Positions 24,249-35,923 of a stretch of 64,000 nucleotides of DNA are shown piece after piece. Source of the DNA: Pseudisothecium myosuroides (taxonomy: Eukaryota > Streptophyta > Bryopsida > Hypnales > Lembophyllaceae); the NCBI GenBank assembly GCA_951799445.1, contig OX637293.1, positions 7,936,001-8,000,000 on the forward strand, in the 5' to 3' direction. How positions within the stretch are numbered: position 1 is the first letter of the stretch; every line of letters starts with the position of its first letter. The notes beneath the pieces were generated by a model. That model was not told the DNA's origin and searched no databases. It saw only the letters and a list, made by a program, of their open reading frames with translations. Position numbers and translations under genes: made by a program.

Positions 24249-24570
24249 CTAATTACAATTGAGCATAGTTAATATTATTAAATATAAATCATTTTCATTA
24301 GAACTTATTGGCAACTGATAGAAGATTCTAGCGCAAATTAGGAGGTATTATTTGGATATTATATAAATAAGTTATGAGTTTTTAAAGTATTGTCTTCAAG
24401 TGTACAATCTTTTTTACTAATTGCAATTGAGCATAGTTAATATTATTAAGCATAAATCTATTTTATTAGAACTTATTGGCAACCGAGAGAGGATTCTAAC
24501 ACACTTTAGCATGCATTATTTGGATACTGTATGAATAAGTTATGAGTTTGTCTTTAAGTGTACAAATAAA
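24249..24570. repeat. Tandem duplication, two units of about 168 bp (right arm)
   Basis: Units start near 24251 and 24419 with AATTACAATTGAGCATAG and AATTGCAATTGAGCATAG. Both contain GAACTTATTGGCAAC and AATAAGTTATGAGTTT. Mirror of 4659-4980. Confidence 0.7.
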
Positions 24571-26828
24571 ATTTTAGGGACTCATGGACTTTCATGTTTT
24601 AATTGTGCACACTCTTGTGCAATCAATATCTAAGAAAAAGTGAATCTTTTTGGTTCAAATGTAGGGAGTATTACAAGTTAGGCAGTGTTGATTATGGGTG
24701 TACTACATACCTCGATGGCTTTGAACTTAGTTTTTGGAATCATGAACAATGTACTTTGGGATAATTTTTAGTCTTAAAGAATTTTCATTGATTAAAAAGA
24801 ATACTTGAGAATTTAAAAGACAACCTTCATTTATGACCAATTTAAAGAAATTGAGGTAAGTAGTATATTTGTACAAAGATATAAGGCAAAATGAAAAAAA
24901 ATTCAAATGAATGGTTTGCTATACATTTCATTTCTTAGCAAATGAGGTATAGACTAAATATAAAGATTTGCCATATAGGATTTGGAAACTCTATTTAATA
25001 AAAATTTATCATTGCAAATAGAAAGTGACCTAAACAAGTATAAAGCTACAATTATTGTCTCTAATAAACTCCTATAGTACATCAAAATACATACACATAC
25101 CCGCTTTGATTTCCTGTTTTACTGTATTAAAAAAAATAAACTCAAACTGCTTCCCAAAGTAGTTAGTCACCATGTCCACCTATATTTTTAATGCCCAATT
25201 AACAGTGGCATTGAAATCGTGTATATTGTATAGCATTTCTTTGTGAAATCTATTGAAGGCTCCATTTTGCAAGCTATAGATTATTCATAACAATTCAATT
25301 TTTTTTCCAAACACACAACAAAATCAAGAGTAGAAGTGCCAACAATTATGAGTTTTTTGTAGGTTCCAATACATTAGCAATTATTAAGATTCTTTGCATT
25401 TAGAAAATTTTAGGAACACAATATATTATATGGGCTACTGAGGACTGTTAGGAGGGTAAGATTCTTTTAAGAGACCTTTTAAAGTATTAGGGGATTCTAA
25501 ATATTTTAAGGTCACTTGATTGTTTTGATTAATTACAAAAGGCATTCTAGAGGCCAATAAATTGTGTGTTTTATTTTATCTACAAACTTTTGTCCTCAAC
25601 CTTTGCAAGTAATCTTGCCAATGTGCCATCATAGAAGTACCTTGTAAGTCCTAAGTACAAATTATAGTGTGGTTTCTCGTCTTGAATTATAGGGTTCATC
25701 AAATACAAGAATTTCTTCAATTCCATTTATAATAGATTAAATTGTCATGACAACAACTAATAAATTAAAACAATTTTTTTGTTTTTGAGACTTTTTTCAA
25801 CACTATTTTGACACTACTTTCAACATAGAAGTGTCAAAAAATGGGAAGTTATAAAATTCACAACACTTCAACAATCATTTGAAGGCTGAAGGATGAAGTG
25901 TCAAAACAAATGTCTAAATTTTTTCAACATTTGAGTATCAAAAAATTCTACTATCAAAAATAATATTGTATAGAGTAATACAGCACCAAACTAGTGTCTA
26001 TGATAATGATTAAAAAAATTCAAAAAAAAAGTTTACAAAAGGATTTTCACTTTGGAAATTCATAATTAATTCCACAAAGGTCCAATAAATTCAAAACAAT
26101 GTGGAACTTCATAACTACTTGTTAGAATAGAATGATTGAATGCTTTCTACATATACATAAATCTAGATTGAACTAAGTCCAATTATTATTTTGAAAAATG
26201 ATGATCACCAAAGATGCAAAGCACGTTCAAATGCGCGTGTTCATACTTGTGTCAATGATTTATAGTATCCACCTAAGCAAAAAGAATGTTTTGTTGTTCA
26301 ACTTTGGAGCTTGGTGATGGAGAATTGAAAGGTTAAAAATTTCTATTAGTAAGCGTAAATGGAAGCTTAAGTTTAAAGTCACCTAATTTTCTTAGGCATA
26401 GGTTAGTAACCTTGGCTACTGTACGAATTCAATGTAATTAGAAAATGCAAGGGTTGCAATGTAATTGTTGTAATGGCCTTAAGATTGGAGTTGATTTAGA
26501 GCTTGACTTGTGTAAAGTCTATTTTTAAATATTAGAGCTTTGTAGAGCCTACTTCAACTTTGCAAATTTGAGTGCACTATAGTACCTTTACACTTTTAAA
26601 TTTCTACACATGATTTTTAGAGTAATTTCTATTGAATTACCAAATTCAATAATATGACTTTGTTTCATACCATTTCAATAATTATTGCAAAAATTATAAC
26701 ATTCTTTCGATTTCCAACTCAATGTAGGCATCTTAGATTCTTAGTAAATTTACTCTAGAAAATTCATTAATTTGATTATTTTAGTGGATAAATTTATGTT
26801 TGTTCCAAAACCTTTGATTCATTCTATT
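24571..26828. other. AT-rich arm interior without a recognised gene
   Basis: No gene seen. From about 24917 onward the sequence has a diverged same-order copy starting at about 46078. Confidence 0.5.
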
Positions 26829-26832
26829 TTAA

Positions 26833-27756
26833 CCCTTCATCTTTTAGAGCCCCAAATGTCTATTATAAAGTTTAGTCAGTCGTTCCTATAATCTCAATTA
26901 TTGGCATGATTTTTTATTCTTTTTAAGGAAAAAAATAAAATATCTTTTGGAGGTATAATTAAAATTTTAAATTTTACATGGAAGAAAATAATACTATATG
27001 AAGTCCAAAATAGTAGAGTCCAATCCAAAAAAATTACAGAATTTTAAAAGAGTTTTTTTAGTCATTTATTTTTTATAGATTATGTTTATTGTCTATATTA
27101 AAAGATTGGTTTATTCCATTTAGATTAGTATTGTAAAATTATGGAGATTCTTGTTTTGCACGCAAGCATAGCATCTTCTTGAAAAATTTACGCATTAAAT
27201 CCATTTTTGAACTCAATTTTTATAATTTTCAAAGGTAAGAAATTGCACAAGGTTTATTTTGGTTGTTAAAAAATATTACCATTGGAATTAAGGCACTTCA
27301 AGTCCATCTTAAGAGAATTAAAAATTTAATTTTTCCTTCAGTGACCTACTTCCACTTATTAATTTTTTGAAGAATAAAAACCAAGAGTGTTTTTTTTAAT
27401 TTTATATTGAAACTTGTGGGAGCATATTCTTACATTCTAAACTCAATTCTTCAACATTAAAAAATTTTAATTCAAAATTTGTAGTGCAGAAGATTTTAAG
27501 TTAAGAGGATTCAAAAAGTCTTATATTCTAGGGTAATAAGGTGCAAAAATACTTGTTTTTTCTACTTTAAATGTAAATATCTTGCAATCTACTTGGTCAT
27601 ACTCTTTAAAATTTCTTCCACACGTTTCTATAGAAGTCTAGTGCAAGATCTTTTGATTAGATTTGGAAAAAAACAAATGTTTAGAAATTTACTCTTGCAT
27701 TGGAAATGGCAATTTTGAGTGTTATTGGACAATAAATGGTCTTTGGACTTCGGAGC
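26833..27756. mobile_element. TTAA-flanked element (924 bp), right arm
   Basis: TTAA at 26829-26832 and 27757-27760. Ends CCCTTCATCTTTTAGAGCC and, in reverse, GCTCCGAAGTCCAAAGACC; the second matches the end CCTCCAAAGTCCCAAGACC of the copy at 63047. The interior shares the GATATCTTGCAATCT-like and GGAAATGGCA-like blocks with 12816-13749. The older duplicate at 47969-48863 has it at the same place. Confidence 0.6.
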
Positions 27757-27897
27757 TTAAGCATGTAAAGATATTTCTCTCTAAAACTAATTATAAATTG
27801 AAGATTTTTAATTTTCACACAAAAATGTTGAATATTTGTAACATTACATGGTAACTTTTATATTGTAATGTTTTCAATTTTCAATTAAAACTTTTAA

Positions 27898-28426
27898 TCC
27901 CTTTTAAATTGGACCAAGAGGTAGTCCAATTTCCCAAAATTTTCAAGATGTGTAATAAAATGCAACTTAGAAGAAAAATTTAATGGTGAATGTCAAAAAA
28001 TATTTGTAAAATGTCATTTATAAATCATATCCATGTGGCTAGATCAACTTGTACACAAACCAATATTTTTCACAAATTGAATATTTGTGATTTTTACAAG
28101 AATTTTTTCTTCTAAGTTCAAAATCTTAAGTTTCAATCACAGAGATTTTTTAAGATTTTTATTTTTATTTTTTATTCAAGTCATTTTTGAAGCGTCAACT
28201 TTTGAACTCTAAAAGTTATTTTTTTTATGTTAGACTTATTGGTATTCTTTGAATTTTAGACTATTTGCAACGCAAAATCTTTAAAATCTATATTTACAAA
28301 TTAAAATAAATAAATAAAATAAAATCTTTAAGAAAAAATGCCGAATGAAAAATTGCATTCTTGTGTGCTTTGGATGTGTTTGTGTTCATTTGTTGTTCAA
28401 AATTTGTATACCTGGTCCTTCAGGGA
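27898..28426. mobile_element. TTAA-flanked element (529 bp), right arm
   Basis: TTAA at 27894-27897 and 28427-28430. Ends TCCCTTTTAAATTGGACC and, in reverse, TCCCTGAAGGACCAGG. The orthologous insertion at 49005-49567 has the better-kept end TCCCTAAAGGACCAA. Confidence 0.65.
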
Positions 28427-29149
28427 TTAATTGGGCATCATTGATAACGCGGACAGCAATGGAGTCCTAGTTTTATATAAGGAGTTCTATAACTATCCGC
28501 AAAACAAAATTCTTCATTAAGGTTATCTCGTTGGAACAAAATGATTTAATTTTTTCTAAGTGTATACGAATCTAGGAAACCAAGTTCAACTACTATTTGC
28601 AAAAAAAGTGACTTTTTTGAGCTGCCGAAACAATCCTTGTTGAGAATAAAATTGTTTATCATACAATAACTCTTTAACCCTATGGTTAAAATTTATAAAA
28701 AAACATTGCGCCTAAAAGTCATCCTTGGATCTTAGATTGTGTGAAAGTATCAAAAAAAATAGAAGAAAATATTCATTTGAGATTAGATGACCAAAAATGC
28801 AATATTGTCTGATAAATGTTATATTTTCCTTTAGGATAAAATACACCTTGAGTTAAGATTTTTCACAATGTAATCAATTGATGTTATGACATATGTATTT
28901 TTATGCTCTATAATAAAGGTTCTGCTCAATGACTAAAGAAATTACCATAAATATTTAAATCTAATTTTTAATAATATTTTAAAAAATTAGTAAAAACATT
29001 ATTATTAACTTTCAAATTTGAATTGTTATAATTATTATTTTTTAAATAGATAAATAAATAATACAAATAAAATCTATATAAAATGTTGTATTTTCAAATA
29101 TTGTAATTTTATTGGATATGTACTTTAAACATTTAAACAACCTAAATAT

Positions 29150-29217
29150 CAGTATTAGATTGTATCAGTATTAGATCAATGTATCAGTATTAGTTCAATG
29201 TATTAGTATTAGATTGT
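29150..29217. repeat. Minisatellite at the outer edge of the right arm
   Basis: About 3.5 units of a 19-20 bp repeat of the type ATCAGTATTAGATCAATGT. The left arm has about two units at the same place, the copy at 54042-54150 about six, and the copy near 50500 one. Copy number is thus the main difference between the duplicates here. Confidence 0.75.
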
Positions 29218-31102
29218 TTTTATATAGCATGTTCTTGAGATGGAAACCTTTTAGTTTCAAATGTTTTTATGTAGATGTGGATTTCAAATTGTTCACCTTT
29301 ATAGTTTTTATAGTTTAAAATTATAAGAGCATAGAAGAAAGTGATTATATTTTCACTTGCTTGACATTGAAAGAGCAAGTGGACTAGAGAGAAGATAGAG
29401 GTTAGGAAAATGTTCAAGTAGATTTCTAAGTTTTTTTTGATGATGTGGCACTTATTTGGAGATTTGAAGAATTATATTGAATCTTAATTTTAGCTCAAAA
29501 TGTTCAAAAGTGAATTCTAATATGTCATTTCACCATGTAAGGTTCAAAAGGGCTAGACCTTCCAAATTTTTAGTAACTTAAAGATATACAAGTAGAACAT
29601 CACAAGCACTACTCGCATCCTTCATGGGCTTAGCACCCCTTGCGGACTTTGGGCTATGGGCTTGTGGAAGTTTTTGTTACATGAATATCATTCAAGTCTT
29701 AGCAATTGCAGCCAAGCGCACGGATGGTCTCATGGTTCATGACAACCTATGTCATTGTCATTGTAAAGACTAAGCTTTGATCCCCCAAGTGTGCTTGAAA
29801 CACCTCCGGGGTTTTGTAAGGTGAATTCAAGTTTCCTTGATCCAATTGTGAATTGAAGATATTTAAATCCACTTTCCAAACGGCCAGATGACTTTTAAGA
29901 ATTTTTTATTTTTATGAATTTGATTATTTCACTGTAAATTTAAATTATTCTAAATTTTTAAAAGAACATCTTCTTGGTATTTTTTCATTGTTTTCTTTTT
30001 GTAACTTATTAATTTATTTGACATGTACTTCTAATAAAAAAAATAGATTTTATTAAGGTTTTTAAAGGTCTATTTTCAATTGGTACTTAAGTACTTCAAT
30101 CACAATTACACTCCATTTATAGTACCATCGTCCAATTTCATTTTTCTTGCCTTCTTCTCCTTTCTTACTAAAATTAAACCGTTTCAAAATAAAAGTTAAT
30201 TGAATAATTATTTCACCTCATGCAAAAGTAAAGATGGGGTATATTATTTTAGTATTGAAGAAATCATTATTTGAGAAAATTAATCTTATTACTATCATTG
30301 AATTTTTTTTCTTTAGATGCAACTTATCATTTTAGCAAATCAAATAGAGTTTGAAGTGGTAATTAAAAGCTTTAATATGTGGAATAGCAAAGTTGAATAG
30401 ATATAAATCAACTTAAAGAAATTTAAGGATGTTTTCCAATTTCAACCAAATAGATGAAATTTAGTCATCATGTTTGTTTCATAAAAAAATCTTTACTAAA
30501 AGTTATAAACTGTAAACCATAGTACATCTTAGTTTTACCAAATATAACAAATTTTTCTTGAATTTAAAAAAAAATTAAAAATTAAAAAAACTAGATATTC
30601 ATATTGAATTTTTTTAATTAAAAATCAGTTCTAATAATATATATATATATACGTATTAGTATACTTATTTTATAAAAAACACATTATATGGTCTTAGCAA
30701 CAATGTAGAGATGAATGTAGTGTAAATGTGTTGCAAAAAATTAAACATATTCTTGATATGAGTTTTTTTTCTTTATCAAAAAACCCTAATTCTTGGAGGA
30801 TAATTTGATTTTTTCTTTTATAAATTTGAAACTATTGTTTATTCATTACTTGTTATGGTTTTATTCATAGTCATATTTTCTTCAATTAACAAAATATGAA
30901 TATATATAAAAAATTAAAGCAATTGCATATACATGTTTTTTTCAATTCTCATAGGGCATGGAGGAACATGCTTCAAGTTGAAGGACAAAAATGTTTTTTT
31001 AAGGATTGTGTTCTATGATTTAGATAATTATTAGACTAATAAACATGACTGTAAATTTTTTGTAGTGCTTGGATAAGTTGCATAGAATTCATTATAAGTA
31101 TC
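29218..31102 (+). repeat. Copy of the NERD-like gene 5' region (copy 1)
   Basis: Collinear with 54151-56060 and with 50525-52066. Landmarks are GCATAGAAGAAAGT, GCAGCCAAGCGCACG, CGGCCAGATGACTTTTAAG, GGTCTTAGCAACAATGTAGAG and CTAATTCTTGGAGGATAATT. No independent gene was seen. A short (AT)n run lies at about 30639-30650. Confidence 0.75.
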
Positions 31103-31223
31103 ATGAGACTTTTAATTGACAAAATGGCTTCAAGTGAGATTTACAATGTATACAAGAGAAATGGAATCACCCACAACAAAAAAAAAAACAATGAGATAAA
31201 ATGAACTGATATTTAATTATGAA

Positions 31224-33011
31224 ATGTCTATGGTGGATGGACTTCGCAGTCTGTGCAGAATCCATCAGAGTTCCTTTGCATTATTCATGACAAGATGGAC
31301 ACCACAAAGACCGCTATTTACAAGATGCAGTGCATCACCATGGCCACCGCCCGGCTCGGGCAGATACCAATTTCATGTATTGGCATACTCACATATGGGC
31401 ATGGTGTGATGGCGCGTATGCTCATTACTCCACATTACTGTGGCTTGGGGATTCGAATTTCACAATATCATCGCTATGCAGGATCTTTTGAGCTCCGGAT
31501 CTGCCACATGTTCGGGAATCCAAGATCCTGTTTTCAACTCCACCTCTAAACAGCTTCTTTGAAGTTGTGCTTCATGGTAAATCAAGATGCAACTCATCCA
31601 TTCCTGCAACCTCGGACACAGTCACAAACACTCCAAGACCAAGACAACATCACGTTCCACTTCCAAGGAAGTTGTTCTTGCAATTGGACAATTCCGCAAA
31701 GGACAATAAAAATCGGTTTCTCATGGCATTCTGTTCATTACTCACTGCTAGGCGCATCTTCAAAGAAGTAACTGTTGGTTTCCTCATTGTTGGTCATATG
31801 CACGAAGACATTGATGCACACTTTAGTTATCTGTCTAAACTAATCAAAAGGAAGAACCCTTACGTTCTTGCAGACCTCATGAAGGCGTTCATGGATTCCT
31901 AGAAGACTGTAGCCTTCATCCCGGAGTTTGTTCAGGAGGTTGCTGACTTCAAATCCTACCTGAAGGGCTTTCAGCATGATGGTGTGAACAAGAACGTGGG
32001 ACTCGGGGATAAACACTTGTTCAAATTCTACGTGGAGGAGTCTAGAGATGATCGAGGATGGCCAGCCATGAGGTACAAGAAAAGGACAACGGATTCTTTG
32101 TGGCTTCTTCCTGGGCCACTTGTAAAAATGTGGATAACGGATGAAGATGGGGCCCAAGAATTCCGCAGGGAGACACAGTACCTGTTTCATTCAAGGCCCT
32201 CTGGGGGAACGTGGACATAAATCCCAGGAAGCGAAACGCAAACAAAGAAGCTGCTAGGGCTAGCAAATGCAATGAGAAATAGAGCTTCATCAAGAATGGA
32301 CTCGCAAAGTACATCGAATTCTGGAAGTCGGGAATGGCCAGAAACAAGCGATACGCAAAGGAAATGGCAGGTTGTGTGGCATAATGGAAACAAATTCACT
32401 CTGAGATTTGTTCGCTGCTGCCGACAACACCCACATTGCTTCAGGAAGGATTCTGGCCGTTGTCTGATTGGACAAGAGATCACGGATCTGCATTTCCAGA
32501 AGAGGGGGCGGATCCAAATAATCCACTTGACACTACTCCGGAGGATGACCCAGAACCTTCTCCATACTGCACCTTTGCGAAAGACAGGCCAAAGTTGAGG
32601 TTTAACCCCTTTCGGGATGTTCTGCTAGGTGACTTTGTTCTCTGTCGACCATGTCACAATAATTACCTTCCTATTTGGCTTGGGCGGGTACTGGAGTGTG
32701 TGGACATGACTCCAAGGCCATCTTATGGCACTTTCAAGGTGGAATGGTGGACTCCAATGAAAGCCAAAAGGGAGGGAAAAGCGATTGTGGCAAGGGAGTG
32801 CTGGACCCATAGATGGCATAAGGAACTTCGTCTTCCGCACGTTGTTCATGTCCGCATTGTCATGTACTCGCACCAAATGCCCTCGCATGCGAAGAAAGGA
32901 CCTCCGACATCTCATCTTATTTTGGAGCCCTCGATAATAGCTGCAATTGCGAATCTGGAGGCCGCGGGTGCAGCTATTGACAGAGATGCTGACGACAAGG
33001 GAGATGACTAA
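31224..33011 (+). pseudogene. DUF7869-type protein, C-terminal part, degenerate
   Basis: Recognised from memory of plant and algal DUF7869 proteins. In order: FLCIIHDKMDTTKTA (31270s), LTYGHG, then after a 2-base shift at about 31405 YAHYSTLLWLGDSNFTISSL, then NSFFEVVLHGKSRC, LFLQLDNSAKDNKNRFLMAF (31676-31735), VGFLIVGHMHEDIDAHFSYL (31771-31830) and LADLMKAFMDS, a TAG at 31900-31902, KTVAFIPEFVQEVADFK, and GLGDKHLFKFYVEE. A second shift near 32180 leads to YIEFWKSGMARNKRYAKEM and a C-terminal part with LLGDFVLCRP, PIWLGRVLE and KVEWWTPM, ending at 33009-33011. At least two frameshifts and several stops. The N-terminal half is missing. The conserved LDN..DNKN and GH.HEDIDAHF acidic motifs suggest a nuclease-like fold, but that is speculation. 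Confidence 0.7.
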
Positions 33012-33839
33012 CGCCTCAAGTCTTTTTTGTGTTGTCGGCTGCCAACCAATAAAATGCTTTCTGGTCATTGAGTTGTTGCCTTAGTCCTCCGTTAGTCAAG
33101 CGCAGAACTCAGGTGGTGGTGTCGACTGCCAGCCGATATGCCGGACACTGCTGCGTATTGATCGCACCGTTCTATCACCAGGATAATCTTGTTTCGGTGG
33201 ACTCTACCCGGATGTCCACTTTACATATTCTCCTTTTGGGTCTGGAAGGGAGTAGCTTCAAATCTGCAATATCTTTATTTGGTACATTTGCCATTTACCA
33301 TTACTATCGATTGCCTGCTGACAGAATTAGCGTCTGTGAGCAGTGCAATGTTAGCTCCGACATTTTTAGTCGTTGTCGTCAGACGTCTAGTCTTCTATTG
33401 CTGGAATGGCATCAGATTTGTACATTTTTGTTTTGAATATAAATGAAGCTCCTCTGCGGGCAATTTTCCAATTGCTTCTATTTATTGTGCTCCCGGAATG
33501 CTGACTTTTCCTGCTCGAATGTTGACTGTATTGCTTACATTTGGCTCCACACGTTACTTTGGACTCTCTTATCGGCTACCAGCTGATACGTGTTTGGGGT
33601 GTTTTGTGTTTAGGATTTGGAAATGAAATGATATGAATGGTAGGCTTTGTTTTGGGGATTCGCCTTTGTTTTTATTTCACGGTTATAGGCATCTCTTTTG
33701 GTATCACAATGTCCTTCTTGCAACTAAATTATTTTACTACTTGTAATTTCTATTACAATTTCATGAATCCATTTTTTTAGACAAGCAGTTGAACTGGACA
33801 ATGTGTGGGTGGGCCGCCGACACCTTTCCATCATTTTAA

Positions 33840-34402
33840 CTCGGGGGGGTCACTTAGAGTGTCCATTAGAAAACACGTGCGAATAAAACTTTGGACCCCC
33901 TATATTATATCCTAAAATTTAAATAAAATGAAATAAAAAAAATATGACTAGATTTTCCTACTTCAAAAGTTTATGTTTTGAATTATTGATATTTTTATTT
34001 GTTAATAATAGTTAGTTACAAATTTTTGAAGTAATTAGATACACTGTACAACTGAAAAATAACTTTCACACCCCTATATTATATCCTAAAAAATTGTCTA
34101 AAAAATGAACAAAAAATTCCTAAGAATAGCTCTCTATTGAAAGTTCATTTTGAGTTGAGTATTGATGCAATGGTCATCTAAATGTGATCTCTATAAATAT
34201 TTGAGTTGAAAAACATGCCATTTTAGGTCATTTTCAAACTCTTGTACAAATTATTTCAACTATAATTTTAGTTTGAAATTTTGGCAATAGAAACCTATAG
34301 TCATTATTAAGCAACCCTCAAAATTTTAAGTTGAAATTATAGTTCATTAGAAACCACTTGTTCGCACGTGGTTTGTAGTAAAATACTAGGTGCCCCCCCG
34401 AG
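33840..34402. mobile_element. hAT-like MITE (563 bp) nested in the DUF7869 insertion
   Basis: The 8-bp direct repeat CATTTTAA lies on both sides (33832-33839, 34403-34410). The termini are CTCGGGGGGGTCACTTAG and, in reverse, CTCGGGGGGGCACCTAG. The next inward block CACGTGCGAA is also inverted. An 8-bp duplication is the hAT hallmark. Interior AT-rich, no coding capacity. Confidence 0.8.
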
Positions 34403-35041
34403 CATTTTAATCACTTTCTTCTCTTTTTTAAGGTGATTATGGACTATGAATTTGTCCATATTTGGTGTAATTGTCCATAATTAGTTAAATATGGGTTAAT
34501 CACAATTGAACATTAAATGCAAAAATAAAACAAAGAAATTAAAAGTAGATAGTAATTTGATTAGTGCATGTCAAACTCAACATGAATCCAATGTCTTAGA
34601 AGAATGATGTGCTTTTATTATCAGACGATGAACTTCCCAATGGTAACACTAAATCCAAATATTATACTAGAAGGAATTTGGAACATAATGGAAAAATAAA
34701 AAATAAATCTATAAATTTAGGAATTACTCAATTCAACAATGACAATGCTAATAGTCAAAATACAAAGTGTAAATTTAGAGATTTGGAAACAAGTATTGGT
34801 TGCAAGGGTAATAAATACAACATTGTAAATAATATTGTTGATGTGGTTGTACAAAATTTTCTTGATGTTGCCATTATCATAAACATGTCGGATTTATTAA
34901 TTTTTGGACATCCTTGGCCCTTCCGCCCCTTCGAGTGCAGGTACAGGTATTGTTATTGTAGTGAGAGGATATTTTTTTGTATACATGATTCTTTGGAGCT
35001 TGGCAAAAAATTCTGATCAATGCTTTTGGTTTTTTTACATA

Positions 35042-35532
35042 CCGTAGTGTGACATGTTTTTTTTTTTTTTTTATTAATTTAGTAATGTCAAAAACGAATT
35101 TCTATAAAAAAAAAATTAAGAGACAAAGAACAAAATTTGTGAAAAATAAATAAGAATTTTGTCAAAAACTTCACTAGTTAATAAATACTAGTGTTGGAAG
35201 CATTTTGAGTTTGTGAAAGAGAGAATTTACAAAACCTTGACTATTGAGTTAGCATATTTTGTTGTTGCTTGGAGACATTCTATATATATTCAATACTTTG
35301 AACCGTTAGCAAATAATGAACCACCACCAATACCTGAATTGTTTCAAAATCCACTTCTTCTATGTGTGCATTAAATTTGAAAGGACATGACATTTTGATC
35401 ACATTGAAGAAATGACAAATTGTGAAATAATTACAAGACTACAAAACCGAAATCATCATTAAATCAAATTACTTTGGTTGAAAAAAATAATTATTTTGTA
35501 ATTGCAAAGACAAAATCCATGTCACACTATGG
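35042..35532. mobile_element. TA-flanked MITE, CCATAGTGTGACATG ends (491 bp)
   Basis: Inserted at ACATA|ATGAAT of the PME 3' flank. The uninterrupted site is visible in the right arm at about 22930-22942. TA is duplicated (35040-35041, 35533-35534). Ends CCGTAGTGTGACATG and, in reverse, CCATAGTGTGACATG. Tc1/mariner-type signature. A long T run follows the left end. No transposase. Confidence 0.85.
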
Positions 35533-35620
35533 TAATGAATAAATTCCTTCGACCATGACGCAAAAGTCTGGGTGTTATCTTGATGTCGCACCATGTCTCC
35601 TTTCGGTATTGTTGTGGGTA

Positions 35621-35923
35621 AGGTAGGAGGCTCATAAACCGACCATCTAAGAGTTGTTTGCCATTTCGGGGAAGCTAAACTCCTTGAAATAATTTTCAGT
35701 AAATTTTAGTAGGAAGAAAAATGAAATTTGCATCTAACCTAAGTTGTTTTATATTTTTTGGACCTTTTGTGGAATTAGTTATGAATTTTTGAAGTTGAAA
35801 TGCAATGGTCACTAAAAGCGATCACCTCTTGAAATGTACATTGTTAGTACATGGAAGAAAGCAAAATGTACCTCTGTCCCATAATCGGTTTTACAGCCCG
35901 GTCGTTTTTAGAGCCTCCTACCT
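35621..35923. mobile_element. TA-flanked MITE, AGGTAGGAGGCT family (303 bp)
   Basis: TA at 35619-35620 and 35924-35925. The termini AGGTAGGAGGCTC are inverted at the right end (GAGCCTCCTACCT). It interrupts the PME 3' flank copy between TATTGTTG and GTGTTTGG. Same family as 16003-16415. Confidence 0.75.

Larger units (their letters stand above)
31203..34500. mobile_element. Insertion carrying a DUF7869-type coding remnant
   Basis: The limits come from comparison with the uninterrupted sequence at 56151-56170: GAGATAAAAT is followed by the insert, which ends ATGGGTTAAT before CACAATTGAAC. AAT may be a 3-bp target duplication. The two ends are loosely inverted (left GATATTTAATTATG; right in reverse ATATTTAACTAATTATGG). 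The body 31230-33830 is clearly more GC-rich than the host DNA and contains remnants of one long frame. A hAT-like MITE (33840-34402) is nested inside, leaving an original insert of about 2.7 kb. I infer an internally deleted DNA element whose protein is the DUF7869 type, but a captured gene fragment is possible. Confidence 0.55.
31103..34887 (+). pseudogene. Broken 5' exon of the NERD-like gene, split by a 3.3-kb insertion
   Basis: Positions 31103-31202 and 34501-34887 together match the first part of exon 1 of the intact gene (56061-56545) at high identity. The start MRLLIDKMAS is kept. The insertion at 31202/31203 brings an immediate stop. After it a 4-base insertion (GAAGAATGATGTG against GAAGATGTG at 56258) shifts the frame. 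The copy ends at ACATGTC (about 34887), where it is fused to sequence like the PME 3' flank. There is no PHD finger or later exon. Dead partial duplicate. Confidence 0.85.

Noticed and set aside
32187..32526. Minus-strand frames over the DUF7869 remnant
   Set aside because: The plus strand carries the recognisable protein; the reverse frames are shadows.
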